From contig CM041097.1 of NCBI GenBank assembly GCA_023079485.1, positions 19,947,158 to 20,011,157 on the forward strand: a stretch of DNA of 64,000 bases. Reading direction: 5' to 3'. Shown here piece after piece: positions 60,601-64,000 of the stretch. A model generated the notes under the pieces. That model was not told the DNA's origin and did no database searches. It saw nothing but the letters and a program-made list of their open reading frames with translations. This stretch comes from Archilochus colubris. Taxonomy: Eukaryota; Chordata; Aves; Apodiformes; Trochilidae. Position 1 is the first letter of the stretch. The number at the start of each line of letters is the position of its first letter. A program made the position numbers and the translations under genes.

Positions 60601-60620
60601 GTGGGAACACCACGATACAG
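546..60620 (+). CDS. ITPR1: ITPR1, inositol 1,4,5-trisphosphate receptor type 1 (internal part, 40 coding exons)
   Basis: ITPR1 is a tetrameric calcium-release channel of the endoplasmic reticulum, opened by IP3 and cytosolic calcium. Forty exons, each listed separately, join without a frame break into about 1,781 residues matching ITPR1 from human residue 55 to about 1840. This is the cytosolic N-terminal two thirds: suppressor domain, IP3-binding core and regulatory helical solenoid. The start codon, the pore and the stop codon are outside the window. Type 1 rather than 2 or 3 is shown by the SI and SII splice segments and by both PKA motifs, RRDS and GRRES. All introns are GT-AG except the one after exon 22, which reads GA-AG. 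All four ligand-core exons keep every IP3-contact residue I checked, so the gene looks functional. Bird origin rests on the CR1 elements and the compact introns. Confidence 0.98.
3740..3826 (+). CDS. ITPR1: ITPR1 window exon 2 (residues 94-122)
   Basis: Twenty-nine codons, starting [19 protein letters not shown] and ending YGNVIQ, continue the suppressor beta-trefoil. The acceptor is TTCCAG and the donor CAG|GTAGGC. The next intron is 444 bases and holds nothing I recognise. Confidence 0.97.
4271..4429 (+). CDS. ITPR1: ITPR1 window exon 3 (residues 123-175)
   Basis: Fifty-three codons of the suppressor domain. Lys127 in LHLKSNK and Tyr167-Lys168 in QPFYKLRS are kept; these are known in mammals as residues by which the suppressor domain couples IP3 binding to gating. 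The acceptor is TTCTAG and the donor AGC|GTAAGT. The next intron (1.25 kb) carries a short CA run near 5059 and a purine-rich AGGGAAAAAAAAAAG stretch near 5613-5630. Confidence 0.97.
5677..5775 (+). CDS. ITPR1: ITPR1 window exon 4 (residues 176-208)
   Basis: Thirty-three codons reading [20 protein letters not shown] and on to NPGCNE, in the late suppressor domain. The acceptor is CTACAG and the donor GAG|GTAAGG. The 464-base intron that follows shows nothing of note. Confidence 0.97.
6240..6323 (+). CDS. ITPR1: ITPR1 window exon 5 (residues 209-236)
   Basis: Twenty-eight codons, [18 protein letters not shown] through DDILKG. They cross from the suppressor domain into the IP3-binding core, near residue 225. 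The donor is GGG|GTAAGA. The next intron is only 83 bases, one of the two shortest here. Confidence 0.97.
6407..6553 (+). CDS. ITPR1: ITPR1 window exon 6, IP3-binding beta-trefoil (residues 237-285)
   Basis: Forty-nine codons of the second beta-trefoil (MIR-type). The exon keeps Arg241 (DVVRLF), Lys249 (QEKFL) and the loop Arg265-Thr-Thr-Gly-Arg269, which contacts the IP3 phosphates in known structures. The acceptor is GCCAG and the donor GAG|GTAAGA. The following 0.8-kb intron shows no element I recognise. Confidence 0.98.
7366..7461 (+). CDS. ITPR1: ITPR1 window exon 7 (residues 286-317)
   Basis: Thirty-two codons, [20 protein letters not shown] through HYLAAE. This is the exon just before the optional SI segment, and it ends on a full codon, so SI can be included or skipped in frame. 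The donor is GAG|GTAGGT. The 1.37-kb intron that follows holds T-rich stretches near 8710-8745 and nothing else I recognise. Confidence 0.97.
8829..8873 (+). CDS. ITPR1: ITPR1 SI alternative microexon (residues 318-332)
   Basis: A 45-nt exon flanked by TTCATCAG and TCA|GTAAGT codes [15 protein letters not shown]. It lines up with the 15-residue SI segment of mammalian ITPR1, which is spliced in or out by tissue. Size, phase (0-0) and acidic character match, while the residues have diverged much more than in the neighbouring exons. SI sits on a surface loop of the second beta-trefoil and is not a ligand contact. The 2.9-kb intron after it (8874-11744) shows only short A and T runs and a G run near 11390. 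Confidence 0.94.
11745..11899 (+). CDS. ITPR1: ITPR1 window exon 9 (residues 333-384)
   Basis: Fifty-one codons plus two bases: [19 protein letters not shown] through GGDSLVPR, late second beta-trefoil. The first 15 residues vary from mammals and the rest are near identical, as expected next to the variable SI loop. The donor is AG|GTACAG, splitting an Arg codon. The next intron (585 bases) starts with a T run at 11923-11939. Confidence 0.96.
12485..12584 (+). CDS. ITPR1: ITPR1 window exon 10 (residues 384-417)
   Basis: One base completing Arg, then 33 codons, [18 protein letters not shown] through EEKPVMLK. It is the final MIR repeat of the beta-trefoil. The acceptor is TTTCAG and the donor AAA|GTAAGT. 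The next intron is 419 bases with nothing recognised. Confidence 0.97.
13004..13164 (+). CDS. ITPR1: ITPR1 window exon 11 (residues 418-471)
   Basis: Fifty-three codons plus two bases, linking the beta-trefoil to the alpha-helical half of the ligand core. It keeps Glu425, Asp426 and Glu428 (KEDKEAF), described as a cytosolic calcium site in mammals. It ends QNERR with a split Arg. The 752-base intron after it contains no element I recognise. Confidence 0.97.
13917..14058 (+). CDS. ITPR1: ITPR1 window exon 12, IP3-contact helices (residues 471-518)
   Basis: One base plus 47 codons. [19 protein letters not shown] keeps Arg504, Lys508 and Arg511, the main basic residues that hold IP3 from the helical side. 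The acceptor is TGTTAG; an earlier AACAG near 13870 is not used because it would add a stop in this frame. The donor is CAG|GTAGGC. The next intron is 384 bases, with nothing recognised. Confidence 0.98.
14443..14601 (+). CDS. ITPR1: ITPR1 window exon 13, IP3-contact helices (residues 519-571)
   Basis: Fifty-three codons; the end, QQDYRKNQ, keeps Tyr567, Arg568 and Lys569, which complete the IP3 pocket. The donor CAG|GTTTGA is weaker than most in this gene. The 604-base intron after it carries a CR1 fragment (14983-15062). Confidence 0.98.
14983..15062 (-). mobile_element. CR1 LINE 3'-end fragment
   Basis: The stretch reads CACAGATTGTTAGGGGCTGG and then AAGGGACC, GAGATCG and GAGTCCAAC. This is the reverse complement of the typical avian CR1 3' untranslated end. 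The element is severely 5'-truncated and lacks coding sequence, as most bird CR1 copies do. It lies in the intron between exons 13 and 14, in the opposite sense to ITPR1. Confidence 0.88.
15206..15378 (+). CDS. ITPR1: ITPR1 window exon 14 (residues 572-629)
   Basis: Fifty-seven codons plus two bases, [19 protein letters not shown] through [11 protein letters not shown] and IP3R homology helices behind the ligand pocket. The acceptor TTTTGAAG is a non-CAG type but follows a good pyrimidine tract. The next intron is only 257 bases. Confidence 0.97.
15636..15755 (+). CDS. ITPR1: ITPR1 window exon 15 (residues 629-669)
   Basis: Begins with the last base of an Arg codon and runs [18 protein letters not shown] through ADILIET with a split Lys. 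Part of the first armadillo-like helical domain. The donor is AA|GTGAGT. The following 1.2-kb intron shows no element I recognise. Confidence 0.97.
16976..17170 (+). CDS. ITPR1: ITPR1 window exon 16 (residues 669-735)
   Basis: [19 protein letters not shown] and an acidic run [11 protein letters not shown] lead to [10 protein letters not shown]. One residue is missing in the VSSTGE region compared with human ITPR1, inside an exposed loop. Acceptor GGCAG, donor AG|GTTAAC. The 1.7-kb intron (17171-18868) holds short T and A runs near 17921 and 18051 and nothing else recognised. Confidence 0.97.
18869..19120 (+). CDS. ITPR1: ITPR1 window exon 17 (residues 735-819)
   Basis: [20 protein letters not shown] through PSEIAID, almost identical to mammals. 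It opens the central helical domain. It ends with two bases (GA) that join C of the next exon to make Asp. The 1.37-kb intron after it holds a T run near 19256-19265 and a (TTTTG)n run near 20456-20477. Confidence 0.97.
20489..20630 (+). CDS. ITPR1: ITPR1 window exon 18 (residues 819-866)
   Basis: One base plus 47 codons, [18 protein letters not shown] through KEKNKLTFE. The acceptor is CTTCAG and the donor GAG|GTAGTT. The next intron is 932 bases, AT-rich, with nothing recognised. Confidence 0.97.
21563..21716 (+). CDS. ITPR1: ITPR1 window exon 19 (residues 867-918, up to the SIII splice position)
   Basis: Fifty-one codons plus one base, [20 protein letters not shown] through AKGEESKG. In mammals the optional nine-residue SIII segment is inserted right after this exon. 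Here the exon joins directly to exon 20 in frame. The donor is G|GTAAGG. The 906-base intron is dominated by a pyrimidine minisatellite. Confidence 0.96.
21871..22456 (+). repeat. Graded polypyrimidine minisatellite in the SIII intron
   Basis: About 585 bases with virtually no purine on the + strand, apart from G in one block. Repeat units change in order: CCTTTTT(T) from 21871, CCTTTT near 22021, CCCTTTT near 22056-22195, about a dozen CCCCTGT units near 22197-22278, then CCCCTCT and shorter CCCTCT units to about 22440. The gradient suggests stepwise slippage with point changes spreading locally. It starts 155 bases past exon 19 and ends about 165 bases before exon 20, and it is transcribed as a long C/U tract. 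Its length in the assembly may not be reliable. Confidence 0.97.
22623..22810 (+). CDS. ITPR1: ITPR1 window exon 20 (after the SIII position, residues about 928-989)
   Basis: Two bases completing Gly, then [19 protein letters not shown] through KLKIIEILQ, 62 codons. The acceptor CTCTGAAG is a non-CAG type. The donor is CAG|GTAGTA. The 1.3-kb intron after it shows moderate GC and no element I recognise. Confidence 0.97.
24105..24243 (+). CDS. ITPR1: ITPR1 window exon 21
   Basis: Forty-six codons plus one base: [20 protein letters not shown] is conserved, then a variable Ser-rich stretch ([17 protein letters not shown]) that differs from mammals. The exon ends with the first base of a Gly codon. 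The donor is G|GTGAGT. The 1.5-kb intron after it holds T runs near 25360 and nothing else recognised. Confidence 0.97.
25729..25783 (+). CDS. ITPR1: ITPR1 window exon 22, with a GA 5' splice site
   Basis: A 55-nt exon codes [18 protein letters not shown] plus two bases of Ser, identical to mammals. The conserved protein requires the exon to end at 25783 (AAG), but the next bases are GAAAGTAT, so the intron begins with GA, not GT. Apart from A at +2 this is a perfect consensus donor. The GT at 25788 would give an in-frame TGA at once, and skipping the 55 nt shifts the frame. The 1.15-kb intron after it ends in a normal TTTTCAG and includes a T run near 26151-26168. Confidence 0.93.
25781..25791 (+). 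promoter_or_regulatory. ITPR1: Non-canonical 5' splice site AAG|GAAAGTAT
   Basis: The junction lies between 25783 and 25784. Positions +1 and +3 to +6 match the U1 consensus GTAAGT, with T-to-A at +2 only. The matching acceptor at 26937-26938 is standard. It could be a working GA-AG intron, a sequencing error or a damaging allele. Confidence 0.8.
26939..27104 (+). CDS. ITPR1: ITPR1 window exon 23
   Basis: One base completing Ser, then [20 protein letters not shown] through EVLQAFKQ, 55 codons. The acceptor is TTTTCAG and the donor CAG|GTATGT. The next intron is only 98 bases. Confidence 0.97.
27203..27373 (+). CDS. ITPR1: ITPR1 window exon 24
   Basis: Fifty-seven codons, [20 protein letters not shown] through ENEHKKKE. 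The helical part is conserved; the tail [12 protein letters not shown] is a charged variable linker. The acceptor is TCTAAG and the donor GAG|GTAATT. The following 0.99-kb intron contains an 11-base direct repeat and a 14-base palindrome near 28280-28320. Confidence 0.96.
28280..28320. repeat. Direct repeat and 14-base palindrome
   Basis: TATCCTAGAAC occurs at 28280-28290 and again at 28295-28305, followed directly by the perfect palindrome GCCTTCATGAAGGC at 28307-28320. It lies 46 bases upstream of exon 25. Function unknown. Confidence 0.9.
28366..28431 (+). CDS. ITPR1: ITPR1 window exon 25
   Basis: A 66-nt exon, [20 protein letters not shown] then KE. The first half is a variable linker, while [10 protein letters not shown] is conserved. 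Both ends are in phase 0, so skipping would be frame-neutral. The donor is GAG|GTAAAA. The 0.76-kb intron after it is GC-rich toward its 3' end. Confidence 0.95.
29193..29330 (+). CDS. ITPR1: ITPR1 window exon 26
   Basis: Forty-six codons, [20 protein letters not shown] through LLQIPYEK, in a second RYR and IP3R homology segment. The exon is more GC-rich and CpG-rich than its neighbours. The acceptor is CTGCAG and the donor AAG|GTGGGG. The 1.5-kb intron after it shows nothing I recognise. Confidence 0.97.
30825..30950 (+). CDS. ITPR1: ITPR1 window exon 27
   Basis: Forty-two codons, [20 protein letters not shown] through NLFLNPG, helical regulatory domain. The acceptor is CACAG and the donor GGG|GTAAGA. 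The next intron is 386 bases with nothing recognised. Confidence 0.97.
31337..31537 (+). CDS. ITPR1: ITPR1 window exon 28
   Basis: Sixty-seven codons, [20 protein letters not shown] through [10 protein letters not shown], near identical to mammals. The acceptor is CACTAG and the donor GAG|GTGAGA. The 1.5-kb intron after it carries a short tandem duplication of GGATTATTTATTGG near 32088-32117. Confidence 0.97.
33031..33282 (+). CDS. ITPR1: ITPR1 window exon 29
   Basis: Eighty-four codons, [20 protein letters not shown] through VTHEDCIPE. Highly conserved helical domain. The acceptor is CGGTAG and the donor GAG|GTGAGG. The next intron is 532 bases with nothing recognised. Confidence 0.97.
33815..33940 (+). 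CDS. ITPR1: ITPR1 window exon 30
   Basis: Forty-two codons, [20 protein letters not shown] through LVDICR. The acceptor is TTTTAG and the donor CGG|GTAATG. The next intron (717 bases) shows no recognisable element. Confidence 0.97.
34658..34786 (+). CDS. ITPR1: ITPR1 window exon 31
   Basis: Forty-three codons, [20 protein letters not shown] through DQSTTLQ. The acceptor is TTGCAG and the donor CAG|GTAGGA. Confidence 0.97.
34787..38264 (+). other. ITPR1: Intron 31, 3.5 kb
   Basis: No exon, transposon or RNA gene is recognisable. A (GT)n microsatellite of about 11-12 units lies at 37608-37631. The 36460-36720 part is GC-rich on both strands and gives several overlapping short open frames, none resembling a known protein. 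Confidence 0.8.
37608..37631. repeat. (GT)n microsatellite
   Basis: About 11-12 uninterrupted GT units in intron 31, probably length-polymorphic. Confidence 0.95.
38265..38385 (+). CDS. ITPR1: ITPR1 window exon 32
   Basis: Forty codons plus one base, [20 protein letters not shown] through RVLSDV, ending in a split Ala. The acceptor is TTGTAG and the donor G|GTAAGA. The next intron is 617 bases with nothing recognised. Confidence 0.97.
39003..39187 (+). CDS. ITPR1: ITPR1 window exon 33, calmodulin-binding and first PKA site
   Basis: Two bases plus 61 codons. [20 protein letters not shown] matches the basic amphipathic calmodulin-binding segment known in mammals. It is followed by [10 protein letters not shown], the first of the two PKA sites (Ser1589 in rodent-style numbering, Ser1598 in the human form with SIII); the serine codon is 39137-39139. 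Phosphorylation here raises receptor activity in mammals. The 1.25-kb intron after it shows nothing I recognise. Confidence 0.98.
40435..40583 (+). CDS. ITPR1: ITPR1 window exon 34
   Basis: Forty-nine codons plus two bases, [20 protein letters not shown] through ESGGFICK. The acceptor is TTGCAG and the donor AA|GTAAGT. The next 0.98-kb intron shows no element I recognise; its last 150 bases are AT-rich. Confidence 0.97.
41563..41674 (+). CDS. ITPR1: ITPR1 window exon 35, last exon before the SII site
   Basis: One base plus 37 codons, [20 protein letters not shown] through KDRGYGEK. It ends in phase 0 at GYGEK, the SII insertion point. When SII is skipped, the Gly of exon 39 follows and creates GYGEKG, the glycine-rich ATP-binding motif described for SII-minus receptors. 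The acceptor is TTCAG and the donor AAG|GTAATG. Confidence 0.97.
41675..44773 (+). other. ITPR1: Intron 35, 3.1 kb
   Basis: No second gene or transposon is recognisable. T-rich stretches occur at 42103-42120 and 43097-43125. The last 35 bases are a strong uninterrupted pyrimidine tract (CTCCCCCCTCCTTCTTTC) ahead of the SII-A1 microexon. Confidence 0.8.
44774..44800 (+). CDS. ITPR1: ITPR1 SII microexon A1
   Basis: A 27-nt microexon codes ITIELDNAE, lining up with ISIDELENAE, the start of the neuronal SII insert in mammals. It is one residue shorter. The leading Gln of the mammalian insert cannot be coded, because the CAG before it is the acceptor and no AG precedes it. The donor GAG|GTCTTA is weak, while the upstream pyrimidine tract is very strong, which fits regulated inclusion. 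Recognition rests on the nine residues, the phase and the position between exon 35 and A2. Confidence 0.78.
47381..47490 (+). mobile_element. CR1 LINE 3' end with two tails
   Basis: GGTTGGACTCGATGATCTCT followed by GAGGTCCCTTCCAACC and ATTCTATGATTCTATGATT is the avian CR1 3' end with its 8-base tail repeats. The tail motif CAGCCTATTCTATGATTCTA also occurs at 47383-47402, about 80 bases upstream, so one CR1 end seems fused to the tail of another. Same sense as ITPR1. Confidence 0.93.
49009..49217 (+). repeat. Two large T-rich tracts with (CTTT)n and (CT)n runs
   Basis: A nearly pure T tract lies at 49013-49048, then about 80 unique bases, then CTTT units (49127-49150), T runs, CT units and a closing T run to 49216. 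The transcript carries these as U-rich tracts. Alternatively they are the tails of old minus-strand retroposons, but no body sequence is recognisable. Confidence 0.9.
53837..53872 (+). CDS. ITPR1: ITPR1 SII microexon A2
   Basis: A 36-nt microexon codes [12 protein letters not shown], against LPQPPEAENSTE in human SII. The acceptor is CAATTAG after a T-rich tract and the donor is GAG|GTGTGT. Phase 0 at both ends allows free inclusion. With A1 it forms the A part of SII, the segment typical of neurons in mammals. The next 1.56-kb intron has a T run at 54113-54132 and a GT repeat at 55091-55110. Confidence 0.93.
55091..55110. repeat. (GT)n microsatellite
   Basis: About nine to ten GT units in a GT-rich stretch (about 55068-55130), 320 bases upstream of the SII-C exon. 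Confidence 0.93.
55433..55483 (+). CDS. ITPR1: ITPR1 SII microexon B/C with tandem acceptor
   Basis: The exon codes [16 protein letters not shown] (48 nt from 55436), matching the 16-residue C part ELEPSPPLRQLEDHKR of mammalian SII. Before it, GCACAG|CAG|GAG is a tandem acceptor: the first AG adds a Gln (51 nt), the second does not. This optional Gln is the one-residue B part of SII. The donor is AGG|GTATGT. The 3.4-kb intron after it (55484-58882) holds T runs near 57165-57183 and an A run near 58017-58030, and a CpG-richer patch near 58340-58385. Confidence 0.95.
58883..59015 (+). CDS. ITPR1: ITPR1 window exon 39, second PKA site
   Basis: Forty-four codons plus one base: [20 protein letters not shown] then [17 protein letters not shown] and a Gly-rich variable end. 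GRRESL is the second PKA site (Ser1756 in rodent-style numbering, Ser1764 in the human form used here); the serine codon is 58952-58954. The Gly-rich end corresponds to the first ATP-binding region but has fewer glycines than in human. The acceptor is CTCAAG and the donor G|GTAGGA. The next 1.4-kb intron carries a CR1 scrap. Confidence 0.97.
59742..59785 (-). mobile_element. Short CR1 LINE fragment
   Basis: TATCAGGTTGGGGGGGACCT then AAAGATCATCTGGTCCAACC is the reverse complement of the avian CR1 3' end, about 45 bases and degraded. Confidence 0.8.
60430..60620 (+). CDS. ITPR1: ITPR1 window exon 40
   Basis: Two bases plus 63 codons: a Gly/Ser linker ([13 protein letters not shown]), then [20 protein letters not shown] and on to [10 protein letters not shown], the start of the third armadillo-like domain. 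The acceptor TTATTAG is fixed by the phase of exon 39. The donor is CAG|GTAGGG. Confidence 0.97.
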
Positions 60621-63600
60621 GTAGGGAAAGTGATGACTTTGAGCTTATAAACTAAAACATGTTGGGAAGGGAAATGTTTCTGTGAGATCCAGGAAAGCTG
60701 AAGAGGTCAAGGAATGGGAGGGGAAATGACTTAATGATCTTTGGCCTGTAATTAAGGAAAATATCAGTGCCTACCACCCAAAAGTTAACTCCAGTGTCTG
60801 CATGGGCACTTGGCAGTGGAGTAATGTCCCAGAGGAATGTATAGCCAACCAGCACTGGATTGCAAATTAATGTGATCCCTTCTCTAAGTAAGTTGAAGCA
60901 ACTGCAACATGGTGTGGACTTTTACAACTAACTCTTGGATTTCAGAGGGGAATTTAAAATAACAGCAAACTCCAGACCACCATTGTTCCCCTGTAACCTT
61001 GCTGTCCTTCCCTTCATGTTTTTTAAGTAAGGATTTGGTTTCCATCAATGAGAATTATACCTGGTATGGGTTTCAATGAACACACACTAGCTAGTTTGTA
61101 TGGTACCTTCTTCCAAACAGAAGGTAGAACTTGGTTATGGTGAAACATGCCTAGAAAGATTATTGAACGTGTAGTATCTTTTGCTTTTGACTTTGCCTGT
61201 GTTCTGTTTGCCAGCAGTGTGTTTCTGTCCTGGGCAATGGGCTTTAGGAATATCTGTTCCAGAGAATCTTACCCCTTTCTGCAATGTGTTTCATGTGTCT
61301 GAACCCAGCAACCAGTGATTCATTTAAGGTCAATTTTACAGATTGTTCCATTTGCTGAGAGAAGTGATCCAACCAAATGTTTGGAGCACATACAGATTTA
61401 GGTTTGTAATTTGATGTAATTTCTGCTGCATCCTGATTAGGAACATTTATTTAGGTACTTAAATGCTGACATTTTCAGAAAAGCTTGGGCAAAGGGAACT
61501 AAAAACCACATATATATGGCCCATTGTCTCCAGTGCAGTATGACCACTCCCAGAAACAGTCCTTGATCTGTTTTTGTCCTAAAGCTCAACCTTCTGAAAG
61601 GCTCAGCCTGTCTCTGGTACCTCAGCAGCAGCCAAGAGCTGCTGCAGTCAGGAGGTTATTTGTAACCAGCATCCTCTGGGCAGCATTACGTGGGGAGATT
61701 TGATTAAGTGTAACATGGGGCTGAATCCTGCCTGGTTCTGATTGATCACTCTGATTAAAACACACACTCCATCTCTGCAGCAACACCTCTGGGCTTCATG
61801 CAAACTGCCCTTGAGAGGAGGGATGTTTCTGGGCTCCTTCACTCTGTCTCTGTAATCAATACCCTCTTTTTTTTTTCCCTATGTGTGTGTGCTGTAGTGA
61901 AGCTTCTTTGCAAAAGATGAAGGGGGAATTGAGTGTTTAAAATCCCATGTCACTGCAGTGACAGGATTAACATTCCTTGGGGAGAGTCACTCCTTTAAAT
62001 TTCCTGCTCTTCTCTAATGTAAAGGAAGCTGAGCTTTCATCTTCCTAGCTCTCAGGGAGCCTCAGATAACCTCACACCGTCATGCTGGAAGGAAAAACAA
62101 ACTGCACCAGCCTGATGTGGAGAGATCCTTTGCTTGTGCTGGATCCCAGCACTAATGGCCCATGGAGCATCCCTTCCTGCTACCTGTGAGTCCATGCTGG
62201 AAGCAGATTCTGTAGCTCATCTGCTCAAAACAAACAGGGAAACCTGCAATCCATCTCCAAAACCACCTTTTTTACCAGAAAGGGAGATTCTTTAGTTTTC
62301 ATTTGCTGCCTGTAACTGAGAGCTGGGAATCTGTAAAATAACTGTGGTGAGGAGGGAGCTGCTGGCATCAGATGCTGACTGCAAACACCACGAAGGTTTC
62401 ACATCCTCACAGTCCTGCTGGTTGCTGTTGCACTCTTACCTTTATAGATGTTACTTCTGCAAACCAAAGTCACTATTTCCCATCTTTTCCAACCCAGGAG
62501 CACAAGTGCTTGGTGGTTTTCTGTACCAGTAGGAAGTGTTCTGGGCATCCAGCAGCTCCTGGGTGCATGTGTGTGTACGTGCTCAGCTGCAGCAGGCTGG
62601 GCTGGGGGGGTGCTCTGGTGTGGGCTGCTTTTAAGTACAGAATGTTTTAGGAACCAAATGACTTGAGATGCCTACAGCTAATGCTGTAAGCACTGAGGTC
62701 TTGGACACACCCAGGAGCTGCTCTTACTCATGCATGCAAAGCACAAATGGGACTTTATTGAAAATATCCTATGGGGTGGTTGTAATGGAGATATTTTTGT
62801 TGTAGAGCAATCCAGTGGCCTGATAGCAGAAGGCAAAACCAGAAGGTTTCTCAGTGCACAGAGGTGCTCTGTGACTTCCCTGTTAATCACCTGGTGCTAG
62901 GTTGGGAGTTTGTTTTCCTTCTGCTGGCTCCAGCACAGTCAGGGCCCGTGGGGAGTACTCTGATGTCAGTAAGGAGCAGCACATGCTCAGCACCCTGATC
63001 TTTCAGTAGCATTTGAGTCATGAAAGCCAAGTGACTAAAACTTGAAGGGAACAAAATGCCAACCATCAAGCTTAACTTCTGGGAGAACAGCTGGCTGAAG
63101 GCTGGTGAATCAAAGCAGAGGTGGAGGCTTGGTCTTCAGTAAAATCATGATTTTTAGATCTCCCAGAGCACTTCTTCAGTGATGTCCCAGTGCAGCTGGC
63201 ATCTTGAGATGTGGTTAAATCTTGAGATGTGGTTAAATAGATATAACAGAGCTTCTCTCTCACCACAGAGGAATAAAAGCTCATCTGCTCCCCTAGAAGC
63301 AGCAGTGGGCTCTGGGTGCTGCTGGGGAGCACTGCCTGCCCAGGAGAGCTTTGGGGGGCAGGCACCCTCTATTTATTGAGTGCATCCATGAGATACAGAG
63401 TTCTGCTTAGGAAGATTTCATTTGTACAAAACACACTGCAAAATTTGTCTGCACTTAATGAAAATGAACCCACTACTTTCTGTGGTCTGTACCCTGACCG
63501 TTCTCTAATCTCTGGTCTGTTGGCAAGTTTTAGGGCTCCACACACCTCTGCAGCCTGCAGAGAGGATTTTCTGAACTTCTATGGCAGTTTCCAGTGGAAA

Positions 63601-64000
63601 AACTCATCTGCAGCCTCTGGACTAATAACTGTGTTCATTTTGCATCAGATACATTTGTCATTGTGAAAGTTGACCTAACCAAATCCTCCAGCCTTGTCTT
63701 TGAGGTCTAACACAGTTTATCTTCATTTCACAATTTTGGGGGGTTATTATTAGCAGCTCTTGGTTTGTAGTTCATTCTGTGCTCAGTCAGAATAATTTTT
63801 TTACTTGAACTTGAATTGCTCAGGCCTTTGAGAATAGGAAGCTGGTGGGATAGGGATGGGTTATGTAAAAAGGCTTTTTGGCAGCAAAGCCATGTGTCAC
63901 CTCTGCATGGCATTTTCCTAACTCCGGGTTTTCACACGGGAAATGCATTTGGCCTGAAGTGAAGCAAAGGGTTTGTACTGACACACAGGAGCTTGCAGCT
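60621..64000 (+). other. ITPR1: Intron 40, 5' part
   Basis: The next mammalian exon starts HSFFCRLTEDKKSEKFF; nothing like it appears, so the rest of the window is intron. It holds a perfect 18-base tandem duplication (63201-63236) and no recognisable transposon or gene. Confidence 0.85.
63201..63236. repeat. 18-base tandem duplication
   Basis: Two adjacent exact copies of ATCTTGAGATGTGGTTAA in intron 40, probably a recent slippage or insertion event. Confidence 0.97.

Noticed and set aside
1..64000. A second gene, virus insertion or novel genetic system within the window
   Set aside because: All clear coding signal belongs to ITPR1. I saw no viral, transposase or reverse-transcriptase coding sequence, only short non-coding CR1 ends.

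Overview
The window is one stretch of vertebrate nuclear DNA, almost certainly from a bird. It lies wholly inside one gene, ITPR1, the type 1 inositol 1,4,5-trisphosphate receptor, on the + strand. Three truncated CR1 LINE tails with the typical avian 3' end point to a bird. So do the compact introns: about 60 kb carry 40 exons that, from memory, take several times more space in mammals. I see no second gene, RNA gene, CRISPR array or prokaryotic feature.

Forty coding exons between 546 and 60620 add up to 5,345 nt in one continuous frame: the last two bases of one codon, then 1,781 full codons. They begin at the Asp equal to human residue 55 and end at the Gln of the GGNTTIQ motif. The two upstream coding exons, the promoter, and everything downstream (rest of the regulatory region, transmembrane pore, C-terminal tail) lie outside. 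Residue numbers follow a human ITPR1 form with SI, SII and SIII, recalled from memory. They agree with the known ligand residues (Arg265-Arg269, Arg504, Lys508, Arg511, Tyr567-Lys569) and the two PKA serines.

Layout: 546-6323 codes most of the N-terminal suppressor domain. 6407-13164 codes the second beta-trefoil, including the SI microexon. 13917-17170 codes the alpha-helical half of the IP3-binding core. 18869-27104 and 27203-41674 code the large helical regulatory domains. 44774-60620 holds the SII splice cluster (three in-frame microexons) and the exons around the second PKA site. The rest is intron.

The points most worth attention are: (1) exon 22 (25729-25783), whose 5' splice site reads AAG|GAAAGTAT, a textbook donor except for A instead of T at +2, so a GA-AG intron seems required; (2) the fully resolved SI and SII microexon system, with a tandem CAG acceptor that explains the optional single Gln; (3) a roughly 585-bp graded pyrimidine minisatellite in the intron where the mammalian SIII exon should lie, with no SIII exon visible; and (4) the 9-kb intron inside SII, which holds large T tracts and a candidate conserved non-coding segment.
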